Below are positions 45,682 through 57,942 of a DNA stretch of 64,000 bases, one piece after another; position 1 is the stretch's first letter; each line of letters begins with the position of its first letter. This stretch comes from Taxillus chinensis. Its lineage: Eukaryota; Streptophyta; Magnoliopsida; Santalales; Loranthaceae. The translations under genes and the position numbers were made by a program. The notes under the pieces are model-generated. The model worked only from the letters and a program-made list of their open reading frames with translations. It was not told the origin of the DNA and did no database searches. The DNA lies in assembly GCA_023512835.1 (NCBI GenBank), contig CM042084.1:43943609-44007608 (forward strand), given 5' to 3'.

Positions 45682-47582
45682 GGCTCGCGAGGTTTACAAT
45701 GCCAGGATGAAAGCCTTTCATACATTGGTTGAGCTTAGTATGACAAAGTCTAGCTACAGACTTTAAATAAAGCGCTGGTTGGGAGGCAACCCAATGTTTA
45801 TTGCTATGTTTTATTTTATGTTATTTTCTTTTATTTATTTTATTCAATAAATTGTTTGCAAGCTAACCATTGTGCAGGAGACTTTGCTTCTTTCTTAACT
45901 AACCATTTGCAGGATGAGCAAATTATTGGGTCAATTCAGCTGTGGGATCTTTGCTTGCTACTACATGATGGCTATTCCACCAGGGAGAGAAACTTGGGAA
46001 GTGCTGGGCGACGTCGGTTGACTTTGTGGCTCGGTGCGACGAATGGTGGCCAATGTCATCTACTATTACAGTGTGCCAAACCAGGGGTAACTGTTTTTCC
46101 TACTCCTTCTTTTATGCCATGCGGACATAGCATATTTTAAGTGTGGTGTATAGGGAGTTACTTGAGCCACTTGCTTGTCTTTTATGTTGTGATTGCATGT
46201 CTTATTTATTAAAAACAAAAAAACAAAAACTGTTTTTAGTTGCATGATTGTTTGAGTTGTTTGCTTGAATGATTTGCTTGTGGAGGCATGGATATTAAGT
46301 ATGCAATTTTGGCTTAAAATTTAATTTTTATGCCACATTAGTATCATGTTGTGATAAGGGTGTTAAAGTAGTTAAAATGTGCTCTAATTTGGTTTAATCA
46401 TGTCTTTATCTTTTGAATGATATCACCATGTTTTTGGAGCTGAGTTTTGAATATTAGCTGAGCATGAAATGCTATGATAGACCTAAGTAACCCTTAACGT
46501 TGAGTGAAAAAGAAATGAAAAATGAGAACAACTTCTTTTTAGCCCTTGAGTGACATTTATGGTTTATGGGTAATAGTTTGATTTGCTACTCTTCTTGCAT
46601 TCAACATTGGTTATTTAATGGTAGGAGTCAAGTAAGCATGTGATTACTTATCAGTGCTCAGTGTTTGGTGTTTAGTTAGGATGCAAGACCTCTAAGTCAT
46701 TGTGACTGTCTTTGCATTCTTTTATTTATTGTGTGATATTATTGCAAAAGGCTGTGATGCACATTGTGGAAAAAGCCCATCACATTTTGAAAGGGGTATG
46801 CATTAGAAAAATTAGTCTTATTTATGTGTTATGTGAGTAAAAAAAAAGAGTGAATAATCCATTAAGGGAGAGCATAAAATGCAACCTTGTAAGGTTATTA
46901 CTAAAAAAAAAGAGAAGAAAAAAACAAAAAAAGAAAAAAGAAAAAAAGAAAGATTCGGAATAAAAGCCACAATGGCTTGATGTTTATGTGTGATTATTTA
47001 GATTTGTAGCCACATTGGCTCGGTTTGTTTGTTTTAAGAGTGTTGAGCTCAATTCTTTAGCTCATGTTTTGTTTATTGAGTTTAGAATAGAGTGTGAGTT
47101 CAAATAAAGTAGAATAGTGAGTGTGTTTTCTTTGATGAGCACAATAGGGAACTCTCATGATTGCTTGGCAAGTACTTAATCAATAGCTGATGGCGAGTGT
47201 AGAGATAGAGTTTTCCATCCATTGTTCATTGATAGGTATTGGGGCTTGAGAATTATTATATTTGAGTGAGGCTGCTTATCCTTGGTTAGAACTTAAAGGG
47301 AAACTAGGTCTATTTTATCATGGATTGCTTGCTCATATCTGAAATTTAAGTGGTGATATTGCATGGTTGTTGGACTAGGGATATGGACATGAATGAACTA
47401 AGCTATGACTCATTTTGATGCTTAAATTCCCATTTCATCATGATAGAGTTGCATGCTTAGGAAACCATGATTCTCCTTGATTGTTATTTTATTTTTCTTT
47501 CGTTTGACTGCGTGTTTATTTTATTTTTGCATGCTTGTATGTTTTTGCTTGAGGACAAGCAATGGTTCAAGTGTGGTGTATT
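45682..47582. other. LARD interior, non-coding 3' part
   Basis: Holds the GGGAGGCAACCCA motif (about 45780-45793), a short ORF of no recognised family (45856-46140), an A/G-rich tract (46905-46956), and just before the 3' LTR the text GAGGACAAGCAATGGTTCAA then GTGTGGTGTA, the probable plus-strand priming region. Confidence 0.6.
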
Positions 47583-49100
47583 TGATAACGTGCATTTTAT
47601 ACCGTTATTCTAGTGTTTATTTAGGATGTTTAAGAGCATGATTAGAGCCTTATTGCTTCATATATCATATATATTTGCTCTAACCCCTAGGAAGATGCTA
47701 TTTGCAAATACATGCGTTTTTAAGCTGTTTTGGCAGATTTTGGACCTCACTTTTGACATAGTAGATGGCCTCAAACAATTGGCGTGCAAGAACAAAAAGT
47801 TTCTTAGAATGATGTCATCTACCTACCACAGAAATTTCAGAGCATTTGGAGCTGCACGTGAATTCACCCAATTCACGTGCAAGCCTATTTTTACCTCTCA
47901 GGCCTCTACAAGATGCAAGGAAGCTTGGGGAGAAGTTTGAGCTGATTTGGAGGTGCACGTGAATTTACCATATCACGTGCAAATTGGCGTGCAGAGATAT
48001 TTTTGGACCGATCCAATCGTTTTTCCATGCTGATCATTTGTTCCTGAAGGACCAAGTCCAAATTGTGGATGGAAGTTAGAGATTTTAAAGTTTCGAGTGT
48101 TACTTATCAAAACTACGCCGTTTTGATAAGTGGGCTAGGTTACACACCTCAAAGCCCATCCAAACTCTATAAATACAAGCCTCCACGCCTCTGCTATGTA
48201 TGCCTAACCCCCCCCCCCACACGTTTTAGAGAGAGAGAGAGAGGCTCCACGACTTGGAGGTGCTCCTTGACCTAGGAGAAACGGCAATCGCGGCCGTCAC
48301 CGCAGGCCGTCGCGGATTTTGGAGCCTGGATTTGAAGCTTTGCTGTGCGCGTGATCAAGAAGAAGATGTTTAGCTTTTCTGCTATGGTTTTGCTTGTAAT
48401 CATGCGTGAGTAGTTCTTTAATCTAGGGGAGCAATGTAGCCCCCTTTGTTGCTTTGTTGTGTTTATGAATATTGGGTTTGGATGATTGAGTTTTGCATGT
48501 TTTATGAATCTGTTCTTAATCTCTATCTTTGGATGTACACCTTGGTATTCTTAGCCCTAGTCTCAGGCGGATTGAGATTCATAACTTATTTGTAATTGGT
48601 GTGATCATTATCCTTTTGCAAGTATGATTTATTGGCTTTGCATGTTTGTGTGTTTAGATGACCATTCTGGCATACAACTCTTAAAAGGACCTCAATGACC
48701 ATTTGTTGTCCTTGGCTTATGTTTAGCATGTTTTCAATCAGACAACCCTAATATCATGAACCAGTAGAGATAACATAGGGAGGTGAAATTGTGACCCTAG
48801 ATGCCTTTAATCCTTGAATCTTAATCCTAAAATCAGTTTACTTTCTTTGTTTATTCAGAAAACCAAATAAAAATTAGATCTTTAGTTTAAAAAATAAAAC
48901 TTTTTGCCAAGACATTTTATAGAACAAGAGTAATTGGGTGATTTGATTTGAGAACTAGAGAACTAGGTTAATCCCTGTGGGTTCGACCCCTTTCTTGCTG
49001 CTTTATTCTTTTAGTGCAAACTTAGGGAATTTATTATTTTGAAGAGAGATTTAACGACATTAGCTAGCTCTTTTAGAGAGGCTAAAAATCTTGTCTGTCA
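47583..49100 (+). repeat. LARD element E, 3' LTR
   Basis: 1518 bp, nearly identical to 42585-44091. Differences are mostly run-length changes (C and GA runs) and a replaced 30-bp GC-rich stretch near 48280-48312. Confidence 0.95.
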
Positions 49101-49105
49101 TTCAC

Positions 49106-52100
49106 CCTAGTACCCAAGGCTCGCTGCAACTGTCTCCAAAACTGAGAGGTGAACCTCGCGTCCCGATCAGATACAATAGACAATGGAACTCCATGCAACC
49201 GCACAATAATATCAATATACCTCTGTCCCAAAGTCCTCACTGGGTCTGTCTCTCGAATCGAAATAAAATGTGCTGATTTGGACAACTACCCATATGGTGT
49301 CGTGTCCCCTGGAACGAGGAAGTCCAGTGACAAAATCCATGGTCACGTGGTCCCATTTCCACCCTGGCACTGGCAATGACTGCAACTCACCAGCTGATCT
49401 CAGGTGCTTTGCCTTGACCTGCTGACAGGTCAAACACCTCCTCACAAAATCAGCAACGGCCTTCTTCAGGCCTGGCCACCAAAACTGCCTCCTCACGGCA
49501 TGGTACATCTTGGTCCCACTAGGATGTACGGCTAACCTCGACTGGTGAAATTCCCGAAGAACCTCCTCCTGAAGAGAAGTGGGAACTATCAATCTACCCT
49601 TATACCGCAGCACATGCTCTGCATCCTCAGTCCAATCAGAAGATGCCTGCCCAGTCTGAATCCTGTCGCGGATGACCTCACAATCAACGTCCCCACCGAT
49701 CCTCTATGATCCTGTCTTTGCATCTCTGGGGACTGCTACAACAACACCGAGGGTCCCTCGCCCCTCGCCGGTCAACATCTACAACCTCATCGCTGCTAAC
49801 CGACCCATCATCTCCCATTCCTTAATGGCACAATGGGCTACCACAACCCTGCTCTTCCTACTCGAGCATCCGCCACCACATTACCCTTCCCCAGGGTGTA
49901 CATCATATCAAACTCAAACTGCTGCAGTACTCTACCCACCGCCTCGCTGGGTTCAGGTCTCGCTGAGAAAAGATATACTACAAGCTCTTTTGGTCCGTAT
50001 ACACCACAAATTTCTCCCCAAGGAGATAATGCTGCCAACTCTTTAAAGCAAAGATCACTGCAGCCAACTCTAAATCATGCGTGGGATAGTTCTGCTCATG
50101 TGGTCTCAACGCCTTGACCCATAAGCAATCACTGTTGAGTCTACATCGGCCACAACCAAGTCCCACCCCTGGAAGCATCACAATACACCTCGAAAGGCAC
50201 ACCCTCCTGTGGAAGAATCAAGATAGGTGCTAAGGTCAATCGTGCCTTCAGCTCCATGAAAGCACTCTCACACGCATCAGACCAAATGAAAGGAACTCCC
50301 TTCCTGGTCAGGTTCGTCATAGGAGCTGCCAACCTGGAAAAATCCTCCACGAATCTCCGATAATAGCTTGCCAAACCAAGGAAGCTACGAATCTCAAACA
50401 CATTCATGGGCCTCTTCCACGACATAACCGCCTCGATCTTCTCGGGATCCACTGTGATACCCTCCGAAGATACCACATGCCTCCAGGAAGTGCACTGTTG
50501 CAACCAGAAGTCACATTTTGTGAACTTCGCGTACAACCAATGCTCCCGCAAGGTCTACAACACAACCTGCAAATGCTCCTCATGCTCCCTCTTGGTCGCT
50601 GAATAGACCAAAATATCGTCGATGAACACCACAATGAACATATCTAAATACGGAGCAAATACCTGGTTTATCAATCCCATAAACACTGCTGGAGCATTCG
50701 TGAGCCCAAACGGCATCACAAGCCACTCATAATGCTCATAGCGACAACTGAACGCGGTCTTAGGGATATTTGCCTCCCTAACCCTCAACGATGGTATCCG
50801 GATCTCAAATCTATCTTGGAAAACCATCTCGCACCGCAAAGCGATCGATCCTCGGCAATGGATACTTGTTCTTCACGGTCACCTTGGTTCGACTTCCGGT
50901 AGTCTATACACGACGAAGTGAACCATCCGCCTTCTTGGCGAACAACACCGGAGCGCCCCACGGTGAGCTACCTGCTGATAAAGCCTTGTGCCGATAAATC
51001 ATCTATCCGCCTCTTGAGCTCTCTAAGCTCAATCGGTGCCATCCTGTAGGCCGTTAACCCGATCGGTGTTGTCCCCCGGCAACAACTCGATCGAAAACTC
51101 TACCTCCCTCACGGGTGGCAAAGTGACTAAGTCCTCGGGAAACACATCCTGGGCCCGATCTACAATGGGTGGCAAAACAACCTTCCCTCTCTCCTCCTGC
51201 CAACTAACGTCAAGGCGGCTAACTGGTGGGTCACATCACCCCACCCATGCCTCAAAGGTCCCAACCTGCATGCTCCTCGGTCTACTCACCCACAAAGACA
51301 CCTCGCGTGCCCTCTCGGTGTGAGGAACGTCACACGCCGTCGAAAACAATCAATCTTGGCCTCCACGGAGACCAACCAATCCATACCCAGGATAACATCA
51401 AAATCATCTAACTCCATGATATACAAATCACACAACGAGGTTAACACCCCCAAGTGTTACTTGACAAGCACGACGAGATACTCTCAAGTATCACAAGTCC
51501 ACCCAAAGGTGAAGCAACCATCGAGCCCGACTAACCTGTCTCCTGGTCTAACTCTAACCCAATCACCGTAGCATACGAAATAAAAGAATGGGTAGCACCG
51601 GTATCAATCAAAACCGAGCAGATAGTATGAGAAATCATAATGGTACCTCTCACCACTGAAGGTCCTGCTCCTGCCTCATCCACTGGTGGAACCTCTGTCT
51701 CTCTGCTAGTAAGGGCAAACGTCCTCCCTCGTGGCCCACTGCCACTAGCCTGGCCCATTGGGGCCTTGCCCCGCTGATCAACATGACCCTGTGCCTCCCG
51801 CTGAGGCTACTACACCGCAGTCGCATCTGCGTGCTCGTGTGCGGCGGCATCGACCTCCGAGACGGAGCTCCACTCCTCTGTCTGCTCTCTCGGATGAGGG
51901 CCTACCCCGTTGGTCGAGCTAAGGGTAACACATTCCCTAGCTCCATGCCCTACTTTCCACATCGGAAATAGGTCATCTTTTTCCTTGGGCGATTCTCGAG
52001 ACATGCCGGTCAAACCACAACTCCAACAGGTACCTGGCCTCCTGCTGGCTGAACTCTCACGGGGTCCTACCGCCTGACTGGAAACCCTCTGCACCTGCCT

Positions 52101-53426
52101 CCTCTCAGGCTGAGCGGCACTACTCTCCCCACTTTGCCTCTTCTTGCTCGGACCTGCCGAACCGCCCGGCCTCTGGGCTCTCGCGCCGATCCCGACCTCG
52201 CTCAATAATGAGCGCCTTGTCGACCGCCTCCCGATAGGTGGTCAATCGCATCGGTTCCAGTGTCTTTTCAAAGATGGCCTCAAGCCTTGAATGAAGTCCT
52301 GCGTCTTCCGACCTTCCTTTTTCCAAGCCTCAGAGCAAACCGCCCTAAATCTCGAAGGCTTGCACATACTCACCCACCGTCTGGCCACCTGCTGAAGCTC
52401 ATAATACTCTCTCCTTCGGGCATACTGTATCGAAGTGGGAAAATACTCCCCAAAGAAGCGCTCAACAAACTCTCTCCAGCTCATCTTGCGCATGGACAGC
52501 TCTCAGTGGATTCCCACCACTGCGTGGGATACCCAACAGGATAGTGCGTCGCCACGCGCGCTCTCTCCTCATCCGGCACCCCGATCATATCAAAGATATC
52601 CTCTGTCCACCTAATCCAGTCCTCGGCTACCTCTGCCGCGAACCATCCTCAAAAGTCCTGGGTGCATGTTTCAAAAACCGTGCGGCCCGTCCACTTCTCG
52701 TCATGCCGGCTCTATCACGACCTCCTGCTGGTGCACATCCCGCACCACCCTCGCCTCCCTGCTGCTGAGGCCGTGGTGGCCGCCGAGGCCGTTGTTGCCT
52801 CTTCGGCCTCATCCACCTCTCTAGCCATATCCCTCATTGAGCCCTGCATACCCTACATGGCCTCCTGCAATCGAATCAACACTGCGTCAAATCGGGTCCC
52901 ACAACGGGAGTCGATGACCTCGCTGCGGGCTCTGCTGCCCCTGGTGCCCCGACTCTATCGTGGGCTCCTCTGCGGACCCTGGCCTTAGACAACCCTCTCG
53001 GTGGTGCCATCACGCTGGCCACAACAACAAACAATCAAACAATCAATACTAAGCCAGCTAGCCCCAAAGCGCCTGACCATTAAAGGCACTACCGACTTGT
53101 AGGTTCTCACTACACGACCCGTAGGTCCATACCATGCATATAACATCGTGTCCCCCATCAGGGTACACCACAATCAAGTCCCACGTGCCATCCTGGCACC
53201 ACATGCAATCATATCACACACAAAAACAATCTAGTGCCCTATATGCACACAATCATACCACTAGCAATGCACCCTATCCCCATGTATGCCCCTGGGATGA
53301 TCTAACTAACACTAAAATAACCTAGAACACATGTAAGGACTGCGTTGATCAGGCGCACTCCCTACGATTTTCCAAGTCACATGGAATCAATTAACCACCC
53401 CTCACTAACTTAGGTCCACTATACCA
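49106..53426 (-). pseudogene. gypsy element D, remaining gag-pol and leader
   Basis: The most readable gypsy copy. On the minus strand: PBS side leader; gag from a possible ATG at 53010; capsid-like WREFVERFFGEYFPTS (52480-52430); two knuckles, CWSCGLTG (second half damaged) and a CFRCGKVGH-like site (52030-51960); protease with VLIDTGATHSFIS on an open frame 51758-51531; RT with [38 protein letters not shown] and the catalytic FIDDILVYS (50839-50555), then [18 protein letters not shown]; RNase H FEVYCDAS and THDLELAAVIFALKSWQ (50551-49978); integrase zinc region HPSGTKMYHAVRRQFWWPG with CLTCQQVKAKH, core MDFVTGLPRSRGHD and SDRDARFTSQFW (49613-49106). Several frame breaks remain, so it is not active as written. 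It is continuous with 41549-42579 once the LARD is set aside. Confidence 0.88.
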
Positions 53427-53441
53427 TGCTCGATACCAACT
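53427..53441 (-). other. primer-binding site region of element D
   Basis: The minus strand reads AGTTGGTATCGAGC directly inside the LTR at 53442, the same gapped tRNA-iMet-like site as in element A. Confidence 0.75.
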
Positions 53442-54290
53442 TGTCACACCCCCAAATTCCAAGGGAACCCGAAACTAGGAACATGACTTCCCCTTGCCCG
53501 ACCGAAAGGTCAAGGGTTTGGTGACTAGCACCAATAGAGACTACACCGCGAGTGTTGTCTCAAATATGCAACCCTGTACAGTCATACATCAAGGGTAATC
53601 CTGTACTTACCCATACATCATCATGCATACAATAAGTCAAACGATCATACGGACATCACATCACAAACGGTATGCAAATATAATCGTCCACGGACTCATG
53701 TCCGGGATACAAACATAAGACAATACACAATACAAAATACGATCTGTATCATACATCGAGTAGTAAGGCACGTCCTCCTGGAAGAAAGTCCTCCACTAGT
53801 CTCGGGTCACACCTGAAAAGGTAAACAACGAGTAGGGGTGAGCGACAAGCTCGGTAGGTGACCCCAACACTCCACATCATGCGGACATACAAGTCTATAC
53901 TACATGCTCAGTGTACTCGTGCCTTGTGTAGTGTGCACAATCATCGGGACTCGGCCAAACAAACATCGGGACCTAGCCCTTGCCCACTGGGACATCTTGT
54001 CCACGATCCTCAAGGATCCCGGCTCGGAGGGCACTCCACCCTGGCTCCACGAGCTCAACGGCTCAACTCGGGCCTTGCTGTCCACGAGCAATATGCCTGG
54101 CCCAGGTCGCCACACGAGGCCGCCGCCGGTGCATATGCCGCCACGTCAACCACATAGCACCATCGGTGCATCACAGTGAGAACCCAAACAAGTCACGGAG
54201 TCCATGCCCCAATAGCTCACACCAACATATTAACATGAGTATGGCATGTCATTCTCAACATTTCCTTTGGAACTATAGCCGGTCTTCACA
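53442..54290 (-). repeat. gypsy LTR of element D, truncated
   Basis: Starts TGTCACACCCCCAAATTCC and follows the family for about 850 bp to CCGGTCTTCACA, where it meets a copia fragment. The minisatellite part and the rest of the LTR are missing. Confidence 0.85.
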
Positions 54291-56455
54291 CCGTATTTAG
54301 TCTGTCCTCTAGGACAGGTTTCTTCCATTAATTAGCTACATTCAACAAGGTGGGGAGATACATCAACGATGTATCTGTAACAGGTTATTGGGTCGTCAAC
54401 GATTTTCAAGAGAATCAAAGGGCGTCACGATAATAGGAATGAGGGGGAGCAAGTACTTCCTTTACGAAAGACGGTAAGGAAACTTTATCCTGCACAAAAG
54501 GGGAAGAGTGGTGAAGGGCCCAGCATAAGTCAAAAAGCTATCTTATTAGACCATATAGGAAATTTGATAAATCTACAGTAGATGTTACAAAAGCGGCCTG
54601 GATTATGGGCATTTTGCTATCTGAATGCACCTAAACCCAAGAAAGAAGAGTTTTTATACAGGGGGAGAAAGGAGATGGGCAACCAGCCTTGATGCTTGGG
54701 GGTTATGGCGAACAATACGTAACGAGAAACAACTTCATAAGGTGGATAAACAAGCCAGGTTGTGTTGACGCCGCCGAACGCGGGTGACGGCGACATCAGT
54801 TTTGGATTCGATCGTGTCAATATATTGACTGTAGGAAGTTTTGGCGCATCTAGATACATCTATTGGAGGAACCTGTTCGATTCGAGAGTGGCTCACAAGT
54901 TTCTATTGTTGGGCTCGGGTACAAAGATTATTTATAGGCAGGACTCGAGAACATAAACCGTTATGAAGTGTATTTTATTCCCCAACTAACAAGCGATAAT
55001 GGTAGCTTGGGATAACTTAAGAATGGGGGTGTCAAATTAAAATTGCACAAGGATGCTTGCAAGTGTATGATTATTCGGACGATTACTTATTAAAGTCAAG
55101 AGAACGATTGAGCAATTTGTATACTCTCAGATTTGGTTCTGTCTGACTTCCCCGTATCTCTCTTTGGCTTGTCTGGGATAAATCTTTTAGGTGGCATGCT
55201 CGTTATGGACATGCGAACTTTTTCAAGCCTTTGCCTGAAGTTAAGTCAAAACGGCCTTGTTAAAGGACTTCCATTAATTACTCATATCGAACAAGCTGTG
55301 TGAAGGATGTTTGGGCTGGTAAACAACGGCGCACTGCATTTTTCCACGAGAAACAACATTTAGAGCAAGTGTGGTGTTAGAATTAACTCATGGTGACTTG
55401 TGCGGACCAATCACACCCTCAACGCTAGCGAGGTAACAAGTACTTCTTTCTGGTGGTTGACGATTTTAGTAGATAATGTGGCTTTCTCTGTCAAAATCCA
55501 AGATCAAGCGAAATTATGTGAGATCAAGGCTGCGGTGAAATGCGATGCGGTGTGGTAAAAGCACCGCATGGACCGTGGAGGTGAATTCACCTCTAATGAA
55601 TTCATAGATACGCAAGCAAATGGGCATTAGAAAATATCTAAGCTGCTCCTATTCTCCTCGACAAAATGGTGTGGTTGAATGCGAAAATCAAGCAGTTGCA
55701 ACAATGGCCGAAGCATGATGAGAAGTATGAATATGCCGGCATATTTTTTAGGTGAAGGCATCTCTCGCGGCAGTCTATATTTTGAATCGTTCTGACCAAG
55801 AGTGTAACGGGAATGACGCCATATGAGGCCTGGCATAAGCCTTGAACCAATGATCTGACATATGCGCACCTTTGGATGTTCCGCTAACACATGTGAAATA
55901 CAGCAAACCCACTGATAATAAATTTTGTACGTAGCTCCCCGAATGGTTTTTATTGGATATGAAGAAAATCTGAGAGCTTATCGTATGTTTGATCCTACCA
56001 CGAAGAAGGCGTGCGTCACAAAGCACTTGAGATGTTGTGTTTGAGAGGACAAACCGTGGAATTAGGATTACACTTTCCGAAATGAAGAAAATCAAAGGGC
56101 AAAAGAGTTTCATATTTGCTATAAAGATATCTGTAGCACGAGATATATTGCGAGAATAGAGAAAGCGATGTTATTCCACAACGGCGAGGCTTCCGGCTCA
56201 TGTGAACCTGTAAGAGATGCGGACGGTTCAACGAAGTCTCTCGCGGGCCTACCAACAAATCTGAAAACACCAGTTTTGGGGCAAATCCTCACCACATGGG
56301 AATCGTCTGGCTTCTCATGACACCCGATCGTTTTGAACTTAGGCAAATTTATATGATGCGACGAGAACCGGTGCGGTGGAATTTTACGGTTTGTTTATTG
56401 GGTATGGACGAACTTGACAAACTTTGAGAAATTTTGTGAGGGGGAAAAAAAAGTC
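54291..56455 (+). pseudogene. Ty1/copia gag-integrase fragment, heavily decayed
   Basis: Plus-strand pieces in changing frames give copia landmarks in order: a basic region (KRKEEF-like to GRKEMGNQP, about 54640), text like GDGDI near the protease region (54785), WHARYGHANFFKPLPEV (GAG-pre-integrase, 55190), NKYFFLVVDDFSR (55440), DRGGEFTSNEF (integrase core, 55570), the QNGVVE-like region near 55670, VTGMTPYEAWHK (55810), HVKYSKPTDNKF (55890), and YRMFDPTTKKACVT (55980). No RT, RNase H or LTR follows. Orientation and sequence differ from the copia at 28589-31621. Its left edge is in a gypsy LTR and its right edge in gypsy integrase, so it marks a deletion or rearrangement, not a simple insertion. 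Confidence 0.8.
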
Positions 56456-57942
56456 ATTTGACCTCGCACGGTCAAACACCTCCTCCACAAATCAAGAACG
56501 GCCCTTCCCAGCCTGGCCACCAAAACTACCGCCTCACGGCATGGTACATCTTGGTCCACCAGGATGTACGACTAGCGGTTGGTGAAATAAGAAAACCTCT
56601 CGAAGAGAAGTAGGACTATCGGTCGACCCATACCTCAATATATGCTCGGCATCTTTGGTCCAATCGGAAGATGCTCCCGATCACGAATCCTGTCACCGAT
56701 GACCTCAGGTAACGTCCCAGTACCCGATCTGTATGATCTGCACCGTAACTCGGGGACTAGATAATAACACCGAGGGTCCTTTGCCCCTCGTCGTCGCCAT
56801 CTATGACCTCATCGCCGCTTGTCCCATCATTTCCCATTCCTTAATGGCACAAAGGGCCCCCGGCCTGCTCTTCTACTCGAGCATCTGCCACCACATTACC
56901 CTTCCCAGGGGTATACATCATATCAAAGGTAATCGGTGTAGGTACCCACCCACCGCCTGCTAAGGTTCGGATCTCGCCGAGTGAAGATATACCGCAAGTT
57001 CTTGTGTCCGTATCCACCACAAACTTCTCCCCAAGGAGATAATCTTTGCCACTTGAAGTACAAAGATCACCTGTGAACTCCAAATCATGCGTGGGATAGT
57101 TACCTCATGTGGTCTCTTCCGCTGAGACCCATAAGCAATCACTGTCAGTCCGCATGAACACACAACCCGGTCCCACCCTGAAGCATCACAATACACCTCG
57201 AAGGTACACCCTCCTGTGGGAGAATCAAGAAAGGTCTTGAGGTCAATCGTGCCTTCGCTCCATGAAAGCACTCTCGCGAGCCTCGGACCAAACAAAAGGA
57301 ACTCCCTTCCGGTCGGGTTTGTCATAGAGCCGCCAACTTTGGAAAAATCCTCCACGAACCTCCGATAGTAGCCTCTAAACCAAGGAAGCTACGAATCTCA
57401 AACACATTCGTGGGCCTCTTCCATGACATAACCGCCTCGATCTTCTCGGGATCCATTGTGATACCCTCCGAAGATACCACATGCCCCAATAAGTGTACTT
57501 GTTGCAACCGAAGTCACATTTCGTGAACTTCACGTACGGCCGATGCTCCCCGCAAGGTCCGCAACATAACTCCGCAAATGCTCCTCATGCTCCCTCTTGG
57601 TCGTCGAATAAGACCAAAATATCGTCGATGAACACCACAACGAACATATCTAAATATGGAGCAAATACCGTTCATCACTCCCATAAACTCTTCTTTGGAG
57701 CATTCGTGAGCCCAAATGGCATCACAAGCCACTCATATGCCCATACAAACAACCGAATGCGGTCTTAGGGATATCTGCCTCCTAACCCTTAACGATGGTA
57801 TCCGGATCTCAAGTCTATCTTGAAAAACCATCTCGCACCGTGAAACCGATCGAACAAGTCATCGATCCTCGGCAATGGGTACCTGTTCTTGACATCCCAC
57901 TGTTCGGCCTAGGTGTACCATATTACCAGGGTGAACCATCCG
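56456..57942 (-). pseudogene. truncated gypsy interior (element C: IN zinc region, RNase H, part of RT)
   Basis: The second copy of the deletion derivative seen at 36331-39237. Minus-strand pieces include [20 protein letters not shown] and IRSFLGL (57507-57322), [10 protein letters not shown] (57200), and the FGLTNA/F.DD area near 57720-57610. Its right end is the same as in element B: GTGAACCATCCG then LTR. The left end is cut within the integrase zinc region by the copia fragment, so the integrase core and left LTR are missing. Frames are badly broken. Confidence 0.82.

Larger units (their letters stand above)
42585..49100 (+). mobile_element. LARD-like non-autonomous LTR retrotransposon (element E)
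   Basis: LTRs 42585-44091 and 47583-49100 (TGATAACG to CTTGTCTGTCA) are nearly identical along 1.5 kb, so the insertion is young. TTCAC flanks it at 42580-42584 and 49101-49105. The PBS at 44095 matches tRNA-Asp exactly over 18 bases. The 3.5-kb interior has no RT, integrase, RNase H or protease, only a broken acidic ORF set (44368-45681). The interior motif GCGCTGGTTGGGAGGCAACC (45772-45791) is the type found downstream of pol in plant Tat/Athila-group elements, which suggests such an element supplies the enzymes. Confidence 0.9.
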
